Assembly: GCA_035575715.1 (NCBI GenBank)
Contig: DATLXN010000022.1
Coordinates: forward strand, 124,001-188,000
From: JACCSI01 sp035575715
GTDB lineage: Bacteria > Acidobacteriota > Vicinamibacteria > Vicinamibacterales > UBA2999
Length of the DNA: 64,000 nt
Direction: 5' to 3'
How positions within the stretch are numbered: the stretch's first letter is position 1; each line of letters opens with the position of its first letter. Positions 1-9,254 of this stretch are shown here, piece by piece. The position numbers were made by a program, and so were the translations under genes. The notes under the pieces are model-generated. The model was not told where the DNA came from. It ran no database searches and was given only the letters and a program-made list of their open reading frames with translations.

Positions 1-284
1 AGCGCCGCCATCACGCCAAGCGCGCCATCGAGCCAGCCGCCGTTCGGCACGGAGTCGAGATGGCCACCGATGATCACCGCGCGGTCGGATTCGCCGGGCA
101 ACGTCGCCCAGCTGTTGCCGGCAGCATCGATCGTCGGCGCGACATCGAGTTCCGCCAGTTTCCCGTTGAACCACTCGCGCGCGTCACGCCACACCGGCCC
201 CCACGCGAGGCGCTGGGCGCCTTCGGCGGTCGAGGTGTGCTCGGCGAGCTCCCTGAGATTGGCGATGACGTTGCGTGCGCTCAT
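1..284 (-). CDS. M20-family Zn-dependent hydrolase (N-carbamoylase/allantoate amidohydrolase type), C-terminally cut by window edge
   Basis: Open frame of 94 codons from an ATG at 284 to the left edge, so only the N-terminal part is present. It begins MSARNVIANLRELAEH and contains a GGHLDSVPNGG segment, the first His/Asp metal-binding motif of Zn-dependent M20 amidohydrolases such as N-carbamoyl-L-amino-acid hydrolase. There is no signal peptide, so it should act in the cytoplasm. The ATG lies 7 nt after the stop of the PQQ-like gene on the same strand, so the two probably form an operon. Substrate specificity cannot be read from this fragment. Confidence 0.8.
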   Translation of the reverse strand, partial: MSARNVIANLRELAEHTSTAEGAQRLAWGPVWRDAREWFNGKLAELDVAPTIDAAGNSWATLPGESDRAVIIGGHLDSVPNGGWLDGALGVMAA

Positions 285-291
285 CTCGTCG

Positions 292-1563
292 TTACTGGAT
301 CGCGATCAGGTTATTCGCCGTGCGCCAGTACCAGATGCCGTCAACCAACGCCGGCGAAGCCAAGGTGCGTTCGCCAAGCGAATTGGTATGCATCAACTTG
401 AACTCGCGACCAGCCTTGACCACAAACGTCTCGCCGTCGTCGTTGGTGAAAAAGAGTTCACCATTGACGATCACTGGTGACGCCGAGAACCCTTCGCGCT
501 GCGCGACACCCATGCGGCCTTGATAGACCAGCGTGCCGGTCTTGGCTTCGTAGACGGTCAGGATGCTCTGCATGTCGTTGACCAGATAGAGCAGCCCGTC
601 GTGCACCACACCAGAGGGCACAAACGGTGAGCCCTTCGGCGTGCTCCAGGCGACGTGGGTGCTGGTGACATCACCGCTGCCGCCCGGTTTGATCGCGAAG
701 GTCGGACCGGCACGCCCAGACGAGGCGAAGACGAGTCCTTCGCCGACGACCGGTGTGGGGATAACTTCGAAGGTCATGCCGCGCACGGTCCAGAGCTCCG
801 CGCCGGTCATCGGGTCATAGGCGGCGACGCGGCGCTGGCTGTTGACGATCAACTCGTCCCGCTCACCGGTATTAATCACCACCGGCGTACCCCAGCCGAC
901 GGTTTCGGTCCGCGGCGTTTCCCACACGGTCTTGCCGGTCTGGGTATCGAATGCGGCAACGAATGCCCGCTGGCCTGACGTGCCGTTGTGATCCTGGTAG
1001 AGGAACAGCCGATCTTTATAGAGAACCGGCGACCCGGCCGGGCCGTGGTAATTGTCGATGACGCCAAACTGACGCTGCCACAGAAGCTTGCCAGCCAGGT
1101 CGAACGCGACCAGGCCATGGCGCCCGAACGACGCGTAGATCTGGCGCCCATCGGTGACCGGCGTTGCGGAGGCGTAGCCGTTTTTCTGGTGCACCTGCTC
1201 GACGCCTTCGCTCGGTACAAAGGTCTCCCAGACTCTGCGACCGTCAGCGCGATTGAAGGCGAGCAGCGACAACTTGGTGCCGCCTTCCTGTGACGTGGTC
1301 AGATAAATGCGATCGCCCCAGACGATCGGCGAGGAGTTGCCCGACCCCGGCAGCGGCGTGCGCCACTTCATGTTCGACGTGGGTGACCAGGTGTTGGCGT
1401 AGTTCCCCGCCGGCACCACCCCCTGGCCTGACGGCCCGCGCCATCGCGACCAGAACTTCGCACCCTGGCCGGTCACTTCGAGCATGCGGACTTCTCCCGC
1501 ACGGGTCAGCGCCTGGTCGCCGGCAGCAATCAAGAGCGTGAAAATGAGAGCGGTCGTGCGCAT
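292..1563 (-). CDS. Secreted PQQ-like beta-propeller repeat protein
   Basis: A 423-residue protein with an N-terminal signal peptide (MRTTALIFTLLIAAGDQA) followed by repeated PQQ_2-type blades; GDRIYLTTS, DGRQIYASFGRHG, DRLFLYQDHNG and DGLLYLVNDMQS fit the blade consensus with Trp and Gly at blade ends. PQQ-like propellers of this kind are often secreted scaffolds and need not bind PQQ; no quinoprotein dehydrogenase disulphide motif is evident. The start is supported by a TAGGAT box exactly 6 nt upstream (1570-1575). It is followed by the M20 hydrolase gene 7 nt downstream. Confidence 0.85.
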   Translation of the reverse strand: MRTTALIFTLLIAAGDQALTRAGEVRMLEVTGQGAKFWSRWRGPSGQGVVPAGNYANTWSPTSNMKWRTPLPGSGNSSPIVWGDRIYLTTSQEGGTKLSLLAFNRADGRRVWETFVPSEGVEQVHQKNGYASATPVTDGRQIYASFGRHGLVAFDLAGKLLWQRQFGVIDNYHGPAGSPVLYKDRLFLYQDHNGTSGQRAFVAAFDTQTGKTVWETPRTETVGWGTPVVINTGERDELIVNSQRRVAAYDPMTGAELWTVRGMTFEVIPTPVVGEGLVFASSGRAGPTFAIKPGGSGDVTSTHVAWSTPKGSPFVPSGVVHDGLLYLVNDMQSILTVYEAKTGTLVYQGRMGVAQREGFSASPVIVNGELFFTNDDGETFVVKAGREFKLMHTNSLGERTLASPALVDGIWYWRTANNLIAIQ

Positions 1564-1569
1564 GGCCGG

Positions 1570-1575
1570 ATCCTA
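1570..1575 (-). promoter_or_regulatory. Leaderless-type -10 box for the PQQ-like gene
   Basis: TAGGAT on the minus strand, 6 nt before the ATG at 1563, with no Shine-Dalgarno between. The spacing implies that transcription starts at or next to the start codon. Confidence 0.5.
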
Positions 1576-1605
1576 CCTGAATGTGATGCACGCGAGAGCC
1601 CCGCA

Positions 1606-1611
1606 TATCAT
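1606..1611 (+). promoter_or_regulatory. Leaderless-type -10 box for the Asp-box protein gene
   Basis: TATCAT followed by 6 nt (TGACAG) and the ATG at 1618. It is divergent from the box at 1570-1575 within the same 54-bp gap. Confidence 0.5.
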
Positions 1612-1617
1612 TGACAG

Positions 1618-2994
1618 ATGCTCGTAGGCCGATCGGTCGCGGCGGTTACCATCGCTGCGGGGCTCGCGACGCAGGCCGTCCCTGCGCAGCGTCCGCCTGC
1701 CCCGCAGATTACCTTTATCACCCCTGACACCGCGCGCCGGCCGGCCGAAGTGTCGGTCGCGATCAACCCGGCGAATCCGGACCATGTGCTCGCGGTGATG
1801 CTGCAAAGCGGGCGTCCAGGTGAGCCGCGCGTGACGAATTACTCCTATTCCTCGCCCGACGGCGGCCAGACGTGGAAGGGCGTCCTCGCGCACAACGCCG
1901 GCCGGGTGCAGGGCGATGACGTGGTGACGTTTGGTGCGGACGGGACCGCGTATCACGCCTACATCGCGTTCGACGGCATTCGCGTCGACCGGCCGGAGCG
2001 TGCGTGGAGCGGCATCTTTGTCCGTTCATCACGCGACGGCCTGGCCTGGAACGAGCCGGTCGCTGTCGTCGATCACATCAACACGGCGATTCCGTTTGAA
2101 GACAAGCCGTGGATTGCCGTCGACCGCGGCAGCTCTTCTGCGCATCGCGGCAACATTTATGTCGCCTGGACGCGCTTCGATATCTACGGCAGCGAGAACC
2201 CGGCCCATCGCAGTCACATCATGCTGTCGCGATCACGTAACGGCGGCCGTTCGTTCTCGCCGCCGATCGAGATCTCGGATGACACCGGCGACGCGCGCGA
2301 TAGCGACAACACCGTAGAAGGCGCGGTGCCGGTCGCCGGGCCGAATGGCGAGGTGTATATCGCATGGGCCGGTCCGAAGGGGCTGGTGTTCGATAAGTCG
2401 ACCGACGGCGGCTGGACCTTCGGCACCGACGTCATGATTGCGGCGATGCCCGGTGGATGGGACTCGCCCGTGCCAGGCCTCGAGCGTCACAACGGCATGC
2501 CGGTGACGTCCGTCGACCCGAGCAACGGACCCAATCGCGGCACCATTTATGTGAACTGGATCGACGCGCGCAATGGTGACCCGGACGTGTTTGTCGCGGC
2601 ATCCAAAGACAGCGGCAAGTCGTGGTCCGCGCCGGTGCGGGTCAACGACGATCCCAAAGGCGCGACGCAGATGTTCACGTGGCTCGCCGTCGACCCGATC
2701 GATGGATCGCTCAACCTGATATTCCACGACCGGCGCGGGCTGACGGGGACGATGACCGGCGTCACGCTGGCGCGGAGCATTGATGGCGGCAAGACGTTCG
2801 CCAACTACCCGTTGGCGGTCACGCCCTTTGATTGCTGCAAGAGCAGCAGCTTTTTCGGCGACTACAATGGCATCGACGCCTACGGCGGCCGGGTCGTCGC
2901 TACATTTCCCGTGCTCATCCCGAGCAATGGCAATAGCCAAGCAGTTCTCGCCGCCATCGCACGATTTCGCCCAGGTACGCAGGAGCTGCGCTGA
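1618..2994 (+). CDS. Secreted sialidase-like (BNR/Asp-box) propeller protein
   Basis: A 458-residue protein with a signal peptide (cleavage likely after AVPAQ) and a series of Asp-box motifs with the S-x-D-x-G-x-x-W/F pattern: SSPDGGQTW near residue 80, SRNGGRSF near 205, STDGGWTF near 262, SKDSGKSW near 330 and SIDGGKTF near 390. Asp boxes mark six-bladed sialidase-like folds, but many such proteins lack sialidase activity; catalytic residues cannot be assigned here, so a glycosidase function is unproven. Its TGA overlaps the nominal ATG of the next propeller gene (TGATG). Confidence 0.8.
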   Translation: MLVGRSVAAVTIAAGLATQAVPAQRPPAPQITFITPDTARRPAEVSVAINPANPDHVLAVMLQSGRPGEPRVTNYSYSSPDGGQTWKGVLAHNAGRVQGDDVVTFGADGTAYHAYIAFDGIRVDRPERAWSGIFVRSSRDGLAWNEPVAVVDHINTAIPFEDKPWIAVDRGSSSAHRGNIYVAWTRFDIYGSENPAHRSHIMLSRSRNGGRSFSPPIEISDDTGDARDSDNTVEGAVPVAGPNGEVYIAWAGPKGLVFDKSTDGGWTFGTDVMIAAMPGGWDSPVPGLERHNGMPVTSVDPSNGPNRGTIYVNWIDARNGDPDVFVAASKDSGKSWSAPVRVNDDPKGATQMFTWLAVDPIDGSLNLIFHDRRGLTGTMTGVTLARSIDGGKTFANYPLAVTPFDCCKSSSFFGDYNGIDAYGGRVVATFPVLIPSNGNSQAVLAAIARFRPGTQELR

Positions 2995-4142
2995 TGTTTT
3001 CCACAAAGGCGTCGGGCCTATTGCACGGTTCTGCGATCCGAAAAGGGGCAGGCCCTTTTTTTCTGCTCGCCCTTGCTGCGGCAATGGCGGTGCAGGCGCA
3101 GACCCCCATACCGAGCCCTGAACGCGACTTCTTATCGCGCGTGCGGCGTCTCACCGTCGAAGGCCGACGCGCGGGCGAAGGCTATTGGTCTCCCGACAGC
3201 ACGCGACTGGTCTTTCAGAGCGAGCGCGAGCCGGGCAATCCTTTCTACCAGATCTATACCGTCGACCTGACCACCGGTCAGACCGTCCGCGTCTCACCGG
3301 GGATGGGCAAGACCACCTGCGCGTTCTTCCGTGCCGGGAGCGATCAGATCCTGTTTGCGTCCACCCATCACGATCCGAAGTCGAAGCAATACCAGGATGA
3401 AGAGAACGCCTTTCGCGCGTCCGGCAAGGAACGCCGGTATTCGTGGGATTACGACCCGGAGATGGAGATCTACGCGGTCGCCGAACAGACTCGCGCGATG
3501 ACGCGACTGACCACCGCGCGCGGTTACGACGCCGAGGCGAGTTACTCGCCGGACGGCCAGTGGATTGCGTTCTCATCGATGCGCGATGCCTACAGCCGCA
3601 CGCTGAGCGACGCCGAGACGAAACAGCTCGAAATGGACCCGAGCTACTTCGGCGAGATCTACATCATGCGCGCCAATGGCTCTGGACAACGTCGATTGAC
3701 CACGACCAACGGCTATGATGGTGGTCCGTTCTTTTCACCGGATGGCACGCGCCTCGTGTGGCGTCGATTCGATGAGCAGGGCCTGATCGCCGACATCTGG
3801 ACCATGAACCTCGATGGCTCCGACGCGCGCCAGGTCACCCGATTCACCTCGATGAGTTGGGCGCCGTACATTCATCCATCTGGTGAGTATCTGTTGTTCG
3901 CCTCGAACAAACTGGGCTTCGAGAACTTCGAAGTGTTCATGGTGGATATCGCCGGCGCGAAAGAACCGGTGCGCGTGACTTACTCCGAGGGCTTCGACGG
4001 CCTGCCAGTCCCGTCACCCGATGGTCGCCAGCTCGCCTGGACCTCGAGCCGCGGCGGTGGCCGCGAAGGGCAGATTTTTCTCGCGCAGTGGAATCACCAG
4101 CAGGCGCGCAAGGCGCTCGCCGCGGCGCCGGCTCGCAAATAG
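2994..4142 (+). CDS. Secreted TolB-like PD40 beta-propeller protein
   Basis: A 382-residue protein with five or more PD40 repeats: YWSPDSTRLVF, SYSPDGQWIAF, FFSPDGTRLVW, YIHPSGEYLLF and PSPDGRQLAW. The repeats suggest a six- or seven-bladed propeller as in TolB, exported by the hydrophobic stretch FFLLALAAAMAVQAQ. The ATG at 2994 overlaps the preceding stop but gives an unusually long n-region. A terminator-like hairpin lies inside this 5' segment (3041-3062), so a downstream start such as the TTG near 3021 is possible. Function beyond a protein- or glycan-binding scaffold is not visible. Confidence 0.75.
   Translation: MFSTKASGLLHGSAIRKGAGPFFLLALAAAMAVQAQTPIPSPERDFLSRVRRLTVEGRRAGEGYWSPDSTRLVFQSEREPGNPFYQIYTVDLTTGQTVRVSPGMGKTTCAFFRAGSDQILFASTHHDPKSKQYQDEENAFRASGKERRYSWDYDPEMEIYAVAEQTRAMTRLTTARGYDAEASYSPDGQWIAFSSMRDAYSRTLSDAETKQLEMDPSYFGEIYIMRANGSGQRRLTTTNGYDGGPFFSPDGTRLVWRRFDEQGLIADIWTMNLDGSDARQVTRFTSMSWAPYIHPSGEYLLFASNKLGFENFEVFMVDIAGAKEPVRVTYSEGFDGLPVPSPDGRQLAWTSSRGGGREGQIFLAQWNHQQARKALAAAPARK
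3041..3062 (+). terminator. Intrinsic-terminator-like hairpin inside a signal-peptide coding region
   Basis: AAAAGGG (3041-3047) pairs with CCCTTTT (3053-3059), followed by three more T residues. It lies 47 nt after the Asp-box gene stop and within the 5' coding part of the PD40 gene. It could end part of the upstream transcript or attenuate the downstream gene. Confidence 0.4.
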
Positions 4143-4171
4143 CAACGCTCCAAGAAGGACACGACGTGTAT

Positions 4172-5986
4172 ATGCGCCTCCAATCTCTGGCCCTCGCGTT
4201 GGTTCTGGCGGTCGCCAGCCTCAGCGCGGACGCACAAACCGCGACCTCTTCCAAGACCCGGGCGCACGTGCAGACGCTCGCGTCTGACAAGCTGGAAGGG
4301 CGCATGGCCGGTTCTGCGGGCGAACGACTCGCTGCCGATTACATTGCCGGCGAGCTGGCGCGGATCGGCGCCAAGCCGCTCCCGGGCCAGAAGGACGTCT
4401 TTCACACCTTCGATTTCACAGCAGGCACCAAGGACGCCGGCTCGTCGCTCGCGGTGATCAAGAGTGGCGACACCGCCCGCGCGTTCCTGTCAACGCAGCA
4501 CGTACAGGCCTTGTCGTTCTCGGACAGCGCCGAGGTGTCCGGCCCAGTGATCTTTGCCGGCTATGGCCTGGTCGTGCCCGACAGTCAGAACTTCGGCTAC
4601 GACAGCTACGCCGGCCTCGACGTCAAAGACCAGGTCGTCGTCGTTCTCCGCTACTTTCCCGAGGACGCCGATCAGAAGACGCGCGCGATCCTGGCGCGCT
4701 ATTCGGACCTTCGGTATAAGGCAATGGCCGCGCGTCAGCGCGGCGCAAAGGCGATGCTGGTCATTGCCGGCCCGCGATCGCCGAACGCCGGCAACACCAT
4801 TCCCATGACCTTCGACACCGCGCTCGCTGGATCGGGCATCGTCGCCGCCAGCATCAGTGGCGACGCCGCGCAGGCGATCTTTGCCGCAGCGGACAAGAAC
4901 ATCGAAGCGGTGCAGAAGGATCTCGACTCAGGAAACCCGCATGTCGCCGGCTTCGCGATTCCCAACCTGACCGTGACCGTTCGCGCAGCGGTGCAGCGCG
5001 AAACTCAAACCGGCCGCAACGTGGTGGCCTATCTGCCCGCGACCATGCCCACGACGGGCATCGAACGTCCGTGGGTTGCACTGGGCGCGCACTACGATCA
5101 TCTGGGCCGCGGCGGCCACGGCAATTCCCTGGCCGGCAAGGATGAAACGGGGCGCATTCATCACGGCGCCGATGATAATGCGTCGGGCACCGCAGCCGTT
5201 CTCGCGATTGCCGAAACGCTATCGAAGCAACCGCGGCGACGCCATGTGCTGGTCGGCTTCTGGTCGGCGGAAGAAATCGGCCTGATCGGATCGAACGCGT
5301 TCGTGACCAACCCGCCGGTGGCCGCCGATCAACTCGCCGCCTACCTCAACTTCGACATGGTGGGCCGGATGCTCGACAACAAGCTGACCGTGCAGGCGAC
5401 CGGTACCAGCCCGGCATGGGGACGGGTGATCGAGCAAGCGAACGTCGCGGCCGGATTCGAATTGATCCTGCAACCGGATCCATATCAGCCGACCGACGTC
5501 GCGAGCTTCAATCAAGCCGGCGTGCCGTCGCTGAGTTTTTTCACCAGCACCCATACCGACTACCATCGTCCCGGCGACACTGCGGACAAAATTAATTACG
5601 ACGACCTTGACCGGGTCGTCGACTTCGCTGCTGCCATCGTGAAGCGTGTCGGTGACACACCCGAGGCGCCGGTCTTCACCAAGGTGAATCAGCAGAGCGA
5701 GACCGCCGGGCGCGTCGGTGTCCGCGTGTTTACCGGCACCATTCCCGATTACGCAACCAACATCAAGGGGTTGTTGCTCGGCGGAGTGATTGGCGGAGGA
5801 CCCGCCGAACAGGCCGGACTCCAGAAGGGCGACGTCATCGTCGAGATTGCCGGCCAGACGATCGCCAACATCTACGACTACACTTACGCGCTTGAATTGC
5901 TGAAAGTCGGCACGCCGGTGAAGATTGTCTATCTGCGCGGCAGCGAACGACGTGAGACAACCATGACGCCGGGCGCGCGCAAGTAG
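4172..5986 (+). CDS. Secreted M28 metallopeptidase with PA insert and C-terminal PDZ domain
   Basis: About 604 residues with a signal peptide (MRLQSLALALVLAVASL). Order: signal; PA-like insert around VIFAGYGLVVPD (residues ~120-250); an M28 core with the co-catalytic zinc ligands visible in GAHYDHLG, HHGADDNASG, SAEEIGLIGS, NFDMVGR and HTDYHRPGD; then a PDZ domain (about 510-595, GLLLGGVIGGGPAEQAG). The M28 family removes N-terminal residues from peptides, and a PDZ tail is common in acidobacterial members. An in-frame GTG at 4166 lies 6 nt after AGAAGGA and is an alternative start. The stop overlaps the GTG of the Rieske gene by 1 nt, suggesting coupling. Confidence 0.9.
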   Translation: MRLQSLALALVLAVASLSADAQTATSSKTRAHVQTLASDKLEGRMAGSAGERLAADYIAGELARIGAKPLPGQKDVFHTFDFTAGTKDAGSSLAVIKSGDTARAFLSTQHVQALSFSDSAEVSGPVIFAGYGLVVPDSQNFGYDSYAGLDVKDQVVVVLRYFPEDADQKTRAILARYSDLRYKAMAARQRGAKAMLVIAGPRSPNAGNTIPMTFDTALAGSGIVAASISGDAAQAIFAAADKNIEAVQKDLDSGNPHVAGFAIPNLTVTVRAAVQRETQTGRNVVAYLPATMPTTGIERPWVALGAHYDHLGRGGHGNSLAGKDETGRIHHGADDNASGTAAVLAIAETLSKQPRRRHVLVGFWSAEEIGLIGSNAFVTNPPVAADQLAAYLNFDMVGRMLDNKLTVQATGTSPAWGRVIEQANVAAGFELILQPDPYQPTDVASFNQAGVPSLSFFTSTHTDYHRPGDTADKINYDDLDRVVDFAAAIVKRVGDTPEAPVFTKVNQQSETAGRVGVRVFTGTIPDYATNIKGLLLGGVIGGGPAEQAGLQKGDVIVEIAGQTIANIYDYTYALELLKVGTPVKIVYLRGSERRETTMTPGARK

Positions 5987-6300
5987 TGAACGCCGACTTC
6001 GTCACCGTCGGGAAGAAGACCGACTTCCCCGCGGTTGGCGGTACGATGGTGATTGTCCACGGTCGTCACATCGCCTTGTTTCGACTAGACGATGGGTTTT
6101 TTGCCATTGATAATTTGTGCCTGCACCAGGCGGGACCGTTGTGTGAGGGCGAGATCGAGCAGGGCGTGGTCACCTGCCCGTGGCACGGATGGTCTTACGA
6201 CATCCGCACCGGGATCTTGGTGCAAGACGGCAAAGTCGGCGTGTCACGTCACAACACCCGTGTCGTCAGTGATGAAGTGCAAGTGCAATTGACCGATTAA
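5986..6300 (+). CDS. Rieske [2Fe-2S] ferredoxin-like protein (NirD type)
   Basis: A 104-residue soluble protein with the complete Rieske cluster motif: C45-x-H47 (NLCLHQAGPL) and C64-x2-H67 (CPWHGW). The size and the absence of a membrane anchor fit small Rieske ferredoxins or the NirD-like subunits that feed electrons to oxygenases or reductases. GTG start overlapping the upstream TAG by 1 nt (TAGTG). No oxygenase is adjacent, so the redox partner is unknown. Confidence 0.9.
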   Translation: MNADFVTVGKKTDFPAVGGTMVIVHGRHIALFRLDDGFFAIDNLCLHQAGPLCEGEIEQGVVTCPWHGWSYDIRTGILVQDGKVGVSRHNTRVVSDEVQVQLTD

Positions 6301-6321
6301 TCCAACGGAAAGGGATCCCCA

Positions 6322-6711
6322 ATGCGAGTTTCACTCTTGGTCGTCGCTCTGATCGCGGTGTTCGGTCTGACCGCATCGCCGCGCGCACAAGCTGCTCCGA
6401 CCGGCGCACAGGCTGGTCTGGCCGGCGCGTGGGCCCTGGCCTTCGATACGCCGCAGGGCGCGATGGATGCGACCGCCACCTTCAAGGTCGACGGCGACAA
6501 GATCACCGGCGCGATTGAAAGCATGGCCGGATCAGCGCCATTGACCGGCACCGCCAAGGGCAGTGCGTTTACCGTCAACTTCGACGTGCAGTCGCCGCAG
6601 GGGCCGATTGCGATTGCCATGGCCGGCAGCTATGAGGGCGACGAGATCAAAGGCACATTTGATTTCGGACAGGGCACAGCGCCCTTTACCGGCAAGCGCA
6701 AAACTCAGTAA
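6322..6711 (+). CDS. Small secreted protein of unknown function
   Basis: A 129-residue protein with a clear signal peptide (MRVSLLVVALIAVFGLTASPRAQA) and a compact, Gly/Thr-rich beta-type mature part with alternating segments such as ATATFKVDGDKITGAIES, LTGTAKGSAF and FTGKRK. The layout resembles small beta-barrel or lipocalin-like secreted proteins; no catalytic motif is seen. Start supported by GGAAAGGGA upstream of the ATG. Its last 7 nt overlap the 3' end of the convergent E1 gene. Confidence 0.7.
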   Translation: MRVSLLVVALIAVFGLTASPRAQAAPTGAQAGLAGAWALAFDTPQGAMDATATFKVDGDKITGAIESMAGSAPLTGTAKGSAFTVNFDVQSPQGPIAIAMAGSYEGDEIKGTFDFGQGTAPFTGKRKTQ

Positions 6712-9197
6712 TCGACCAGCAACCTGGCGGCCTGTTCGATTTCGGCTTCGCTGACCAGGAAGAACTCTTCGAGCGGCGGAGAATACGGGACCGGCGTATC
6801 GAGCGCTCCAAGCACACGCACCGGCGCGTCGAGCGACTCGAACGCCTCTTCCTGGATCAACGCCGCGAGACTTTCGCCGATCCCTCCGGTGCGCGAATCT
6901 TCGTGCACGATCAGCACCTTGCTGCAGTGACGCGCGACGGTCAGCACTGACGCCTTGTCGAGTGGCGCGAGCGTGCGGAGATCCAGAACCGCGGCTTCGA
7001 TGCCGTCGCCAGCCAGCTTCTCGGCAACGCGCAGGCAATGATGCACATAGGCCCCGTAGGAAATCAATGCGACGTCCGAGCCGGCTCGACGCAGTGCGGC
7101 TTTGCCGATCGGCGTCGGCGCCGGCGCGTGTTCGGGCAGCGACTGTTTGATCCGCGGGTCGCGATAGAGCGCAATGTGTTCATAGAACAGCACCGGGTCG
7201 GGGTCGGCAACCGCCGCCACCATTAAGCCGCGCGCGTCTTCAGGTGTCGACGGTACGACGATTTTCAGGCCCGGCGTCCGATAGAACCACGGCTCGGTGT
7301 TCTGGCTGTGGTACGGACCGGCATAGCGAAGGCCGCCCCACGGCATGCGCACGACCATCGGCACTTCTCCGCCCCACCGGTAGCGGATCTTCGCGGCGTT
7401 GTTGACCAGCTGATTGAAGCCGGTTGCGACGAAATCGTTGAATTGCATTTCACCGATCGGCCGCTGGCCGGCGAGTGCAGCGCCAACGCACACACCGAGC
7501 ACCGCGCTTTCTGCGAGCGGCGAATTGAGAATGCGATCACCGAACTCCTTCAGGAGCGGCCGCAGCAACAGGAACGCGTTGCCATACTGACCGCCGACAT
7601 CTTCGCCGTACACGAACACCCGCGGATCGGCCCGCAACGCATCGCCGACGCCGAGCATTACCGCTTCCAGCAGCGTGCTCCCCTTCTTGTCAAACGGCAG
7701 GCCCGACTCCAGTGCCGGCAGGTCTGGATTGAGGTTCTGCGCGCTCCGCCATGCCGGCTCGAGAACTTCGATCCGCGTCCGCGGCGCTTCGTCCTTGAAC
7801 ACGCCGACCGCCGCCTCGTGTGGCTCCGGCCACGGCGCGGCGATGACTGCCTGCGCCTGAAGGTCCACCAGCTGCTCGGCCCAGCGTTTGAGTTCGTCAA
7901 GGTCGTTACGCTTGATCACTCGATCGCCTTCGAGCCGCGCCGCATAGCGGGCAATGGGATCGCGCTTCGACCAGAACTCGTAGTTGTCGCGATCGGCATA
8001 ACCGGCATCGTGCAGCGGCGGATACTCCCACGACGGCTGCACTTCCTTACCGTGATACAGCATGTCGTCGTGATGGGCGTGGCCGCACATTCGCATCGAC
8101 ACCAACTCGAGTAGCGCCGGGCCGGCGCCGGCGCGGGCTCGTTCGGCCGCCCAGGTGAAGGCAGCTGCGACCGCATCGGGGTCGGTGCCGTCGATGGTGA
8201 TCCCCGGAATGCCATAACCGGCGGCCTTATCCGCAAACACGCGGACCGCCGAGTTCTCTGCAACCGGCGTCGACAGCGCGGTTTGATTGTTCTGGAGACA
8301 AAAAATCGCCGGCAGCTTGCGCACGGCGCACAGATTGATCGCTTCGTGCCACTCGCCAAGCGACGAGCCGCCTTCGCCAATGAAGGAGATCGCGACACGA
8401 CCAGCGCCTTGGCGCGAAAACCCCATCGCCACGCCAGCGATGCTGAGCGATCCAATCGCCAACGGCGCAGCCGCCGGTAGCACGCCCCAGGCCCAATCGC
8501 CGGTGTGCAGGTCCTTACCGAACATCGGCGGCCCGGCCTTGCCCATCTGCGCGCTGAGCACCTGGCGCACGGCGTCTTCGTCGCTGCGCATCGCCAGGGC
8601 CATGCCGAGATCGCGAATGACCGGTGCAATCACGTCGCCGTTCCACGTGCCGTCTTCGTTCTGATACGGGGCGCCGCGGCGCAAGCGAATGCCGCCGGCG
8701 TAGATGGCTTCCTGGCCGAGCGAGCGGAAGCCTTTGCCCTGGAACGCCTTGTCGCCCCAGCGCACCTCGCCGCCCATGAAGAGCTGCTTGAGGCGATTGT
8801 CGACGGCGCGGGTGAGCACCATGCCGCGCAGGATCTCGCGGCGTTCGTCGGCGGTCAGCGACGCGCGGATCGCTTCGCGGGCCAGAAACGCGTCGCAACC
8901 TTCGACGATCGCCGCGCGCGCCTGCTCGAGTCGCTTGACCGCGGTGGTACCAGGCGTCGTCTCGTCGATGCCATCGGGCGCGGTGAGGACTTGGTAGAGA
9001 CGCTTGGCGAGTTCGCGTCGAAAGGGGGCGCGCACCGCCTCGAGTGCCGCGGCGGTCGGCCCGGCGGTCATGCCACGCCGCGCGAGCTCGAATGATTCGA
9101 CCGCCAGGGTGATCGCGAGTGGATAGCGTTCGGCGACAAATGCCGCAAAGCGGCTATCGACACCGGTGAGGCGGGAGACATCGGCAGCACGAGCCAT
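6705..9197 (-). CDS. Fused E1 alpha/beta thiamine-diphosphate 2-oxoacid dehydrogenase
   Basis: About 830 residues. The alpha-like half (about 110-480) carries the thiamine diphosphate region (GEGGSSLGEWHEA followed by CLQNNQ). The beta-like half (about 500-830) shows LLEAVMLGVGDAL, VYGEDVGGQYG and the transketolase C-terminal domain. Alpha and beta are normally separate (PdhA/PdhB, BkdA/BkdB); here they are one polypeptide, a known arrangement in several phyla. It would decarboxylate pyruvate or branched-chain 2-oxoacids and transfer the acyl group to an E2 not present in the window. An ATG at 9230 is also in frame; 9197 is preferred because TAAACT lies 7 nt upstream. Confidence 0.88.
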   Translation of the reverse strand: MARAADVSRLTGVDSRFAAFVAERYPLAITLAVESFELARRGMTAGPTAAALEAVRAPFRRELAKRLYQVLTAPDGIDETTPGTTAVKRLEQARAAIVEGCDAFLAREAIRASLTADERREILRGMVLTRAVDNRLKQLFMGGEVRWGDKAFQGKGFRSLGQEAIYAGGIRLRRGAPYQNEDGTWNGDVIAPVIRDLGMALAMRSDEDAVRQVLSAQMGKAGPPMFGKDLHTGDWAWGVLPAAAPLAIGSLSIAGVAMGFSRQGAGRVAISFIGEGGSSLGEWHEAINLCAVRKLPAIFCLQNNQTALSTPVAENSAVRVFADKAAGYGIPGITIDGTDPDAVAAAFTWAAERARAGAGPALLELVSMRMCGHAHHDDMLYHGKEVQPSWEYPPLHDAGYADRDNYEFWSKRDPIARYAARLEGDRVIKRNDLDELKRWAEQLVDLQAQAVIAAPWPEPHEAAVGVFKDEAPRTRIEVLEPAWRSAQNLNPDLPALESGLPFDKKGSTLLEAVMLGVGDALRADPRVFVYGEDVGGQYGNAFLLLRPLLKEFGDRILNSPLAESAVLGVCVGAALAGQRPIGEMQFNDFVATGFNQLVNNAAKIRYRWGGEVPMVVRMPWGGLRYAGPYHSQNTEPWFYRTPGLKIVVPSTPEDARGLMVAAVADPDPVLFYEHIALYRDPRIKQSLPEHAPAPTPIGKAALRRAGSDVALISYGAYVHHCLRVAEKLAGDGIEAAVLDLRTLAPLDKASVLTVARHCSKVLIVHEDSRTGGIGESLAALIQEEAFESLDAPVRVLGALDTPVPYSPPLEEFFLVSEAEIEQAARLLVDY

Positions 9198-9254
9198 CCC
9201 CGGTAGTTTATTACCTGCCAGCCCATTCACCCGCTCGGGCGTCAGGCGTTGCTG

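Noticed and set aside
655..978. Plus-strand reading frame of 107 codons over the PQQ-like gene
   Set aside because: Shadow of the high-GC minus-strand gene; no start signal and no recognisable domain.
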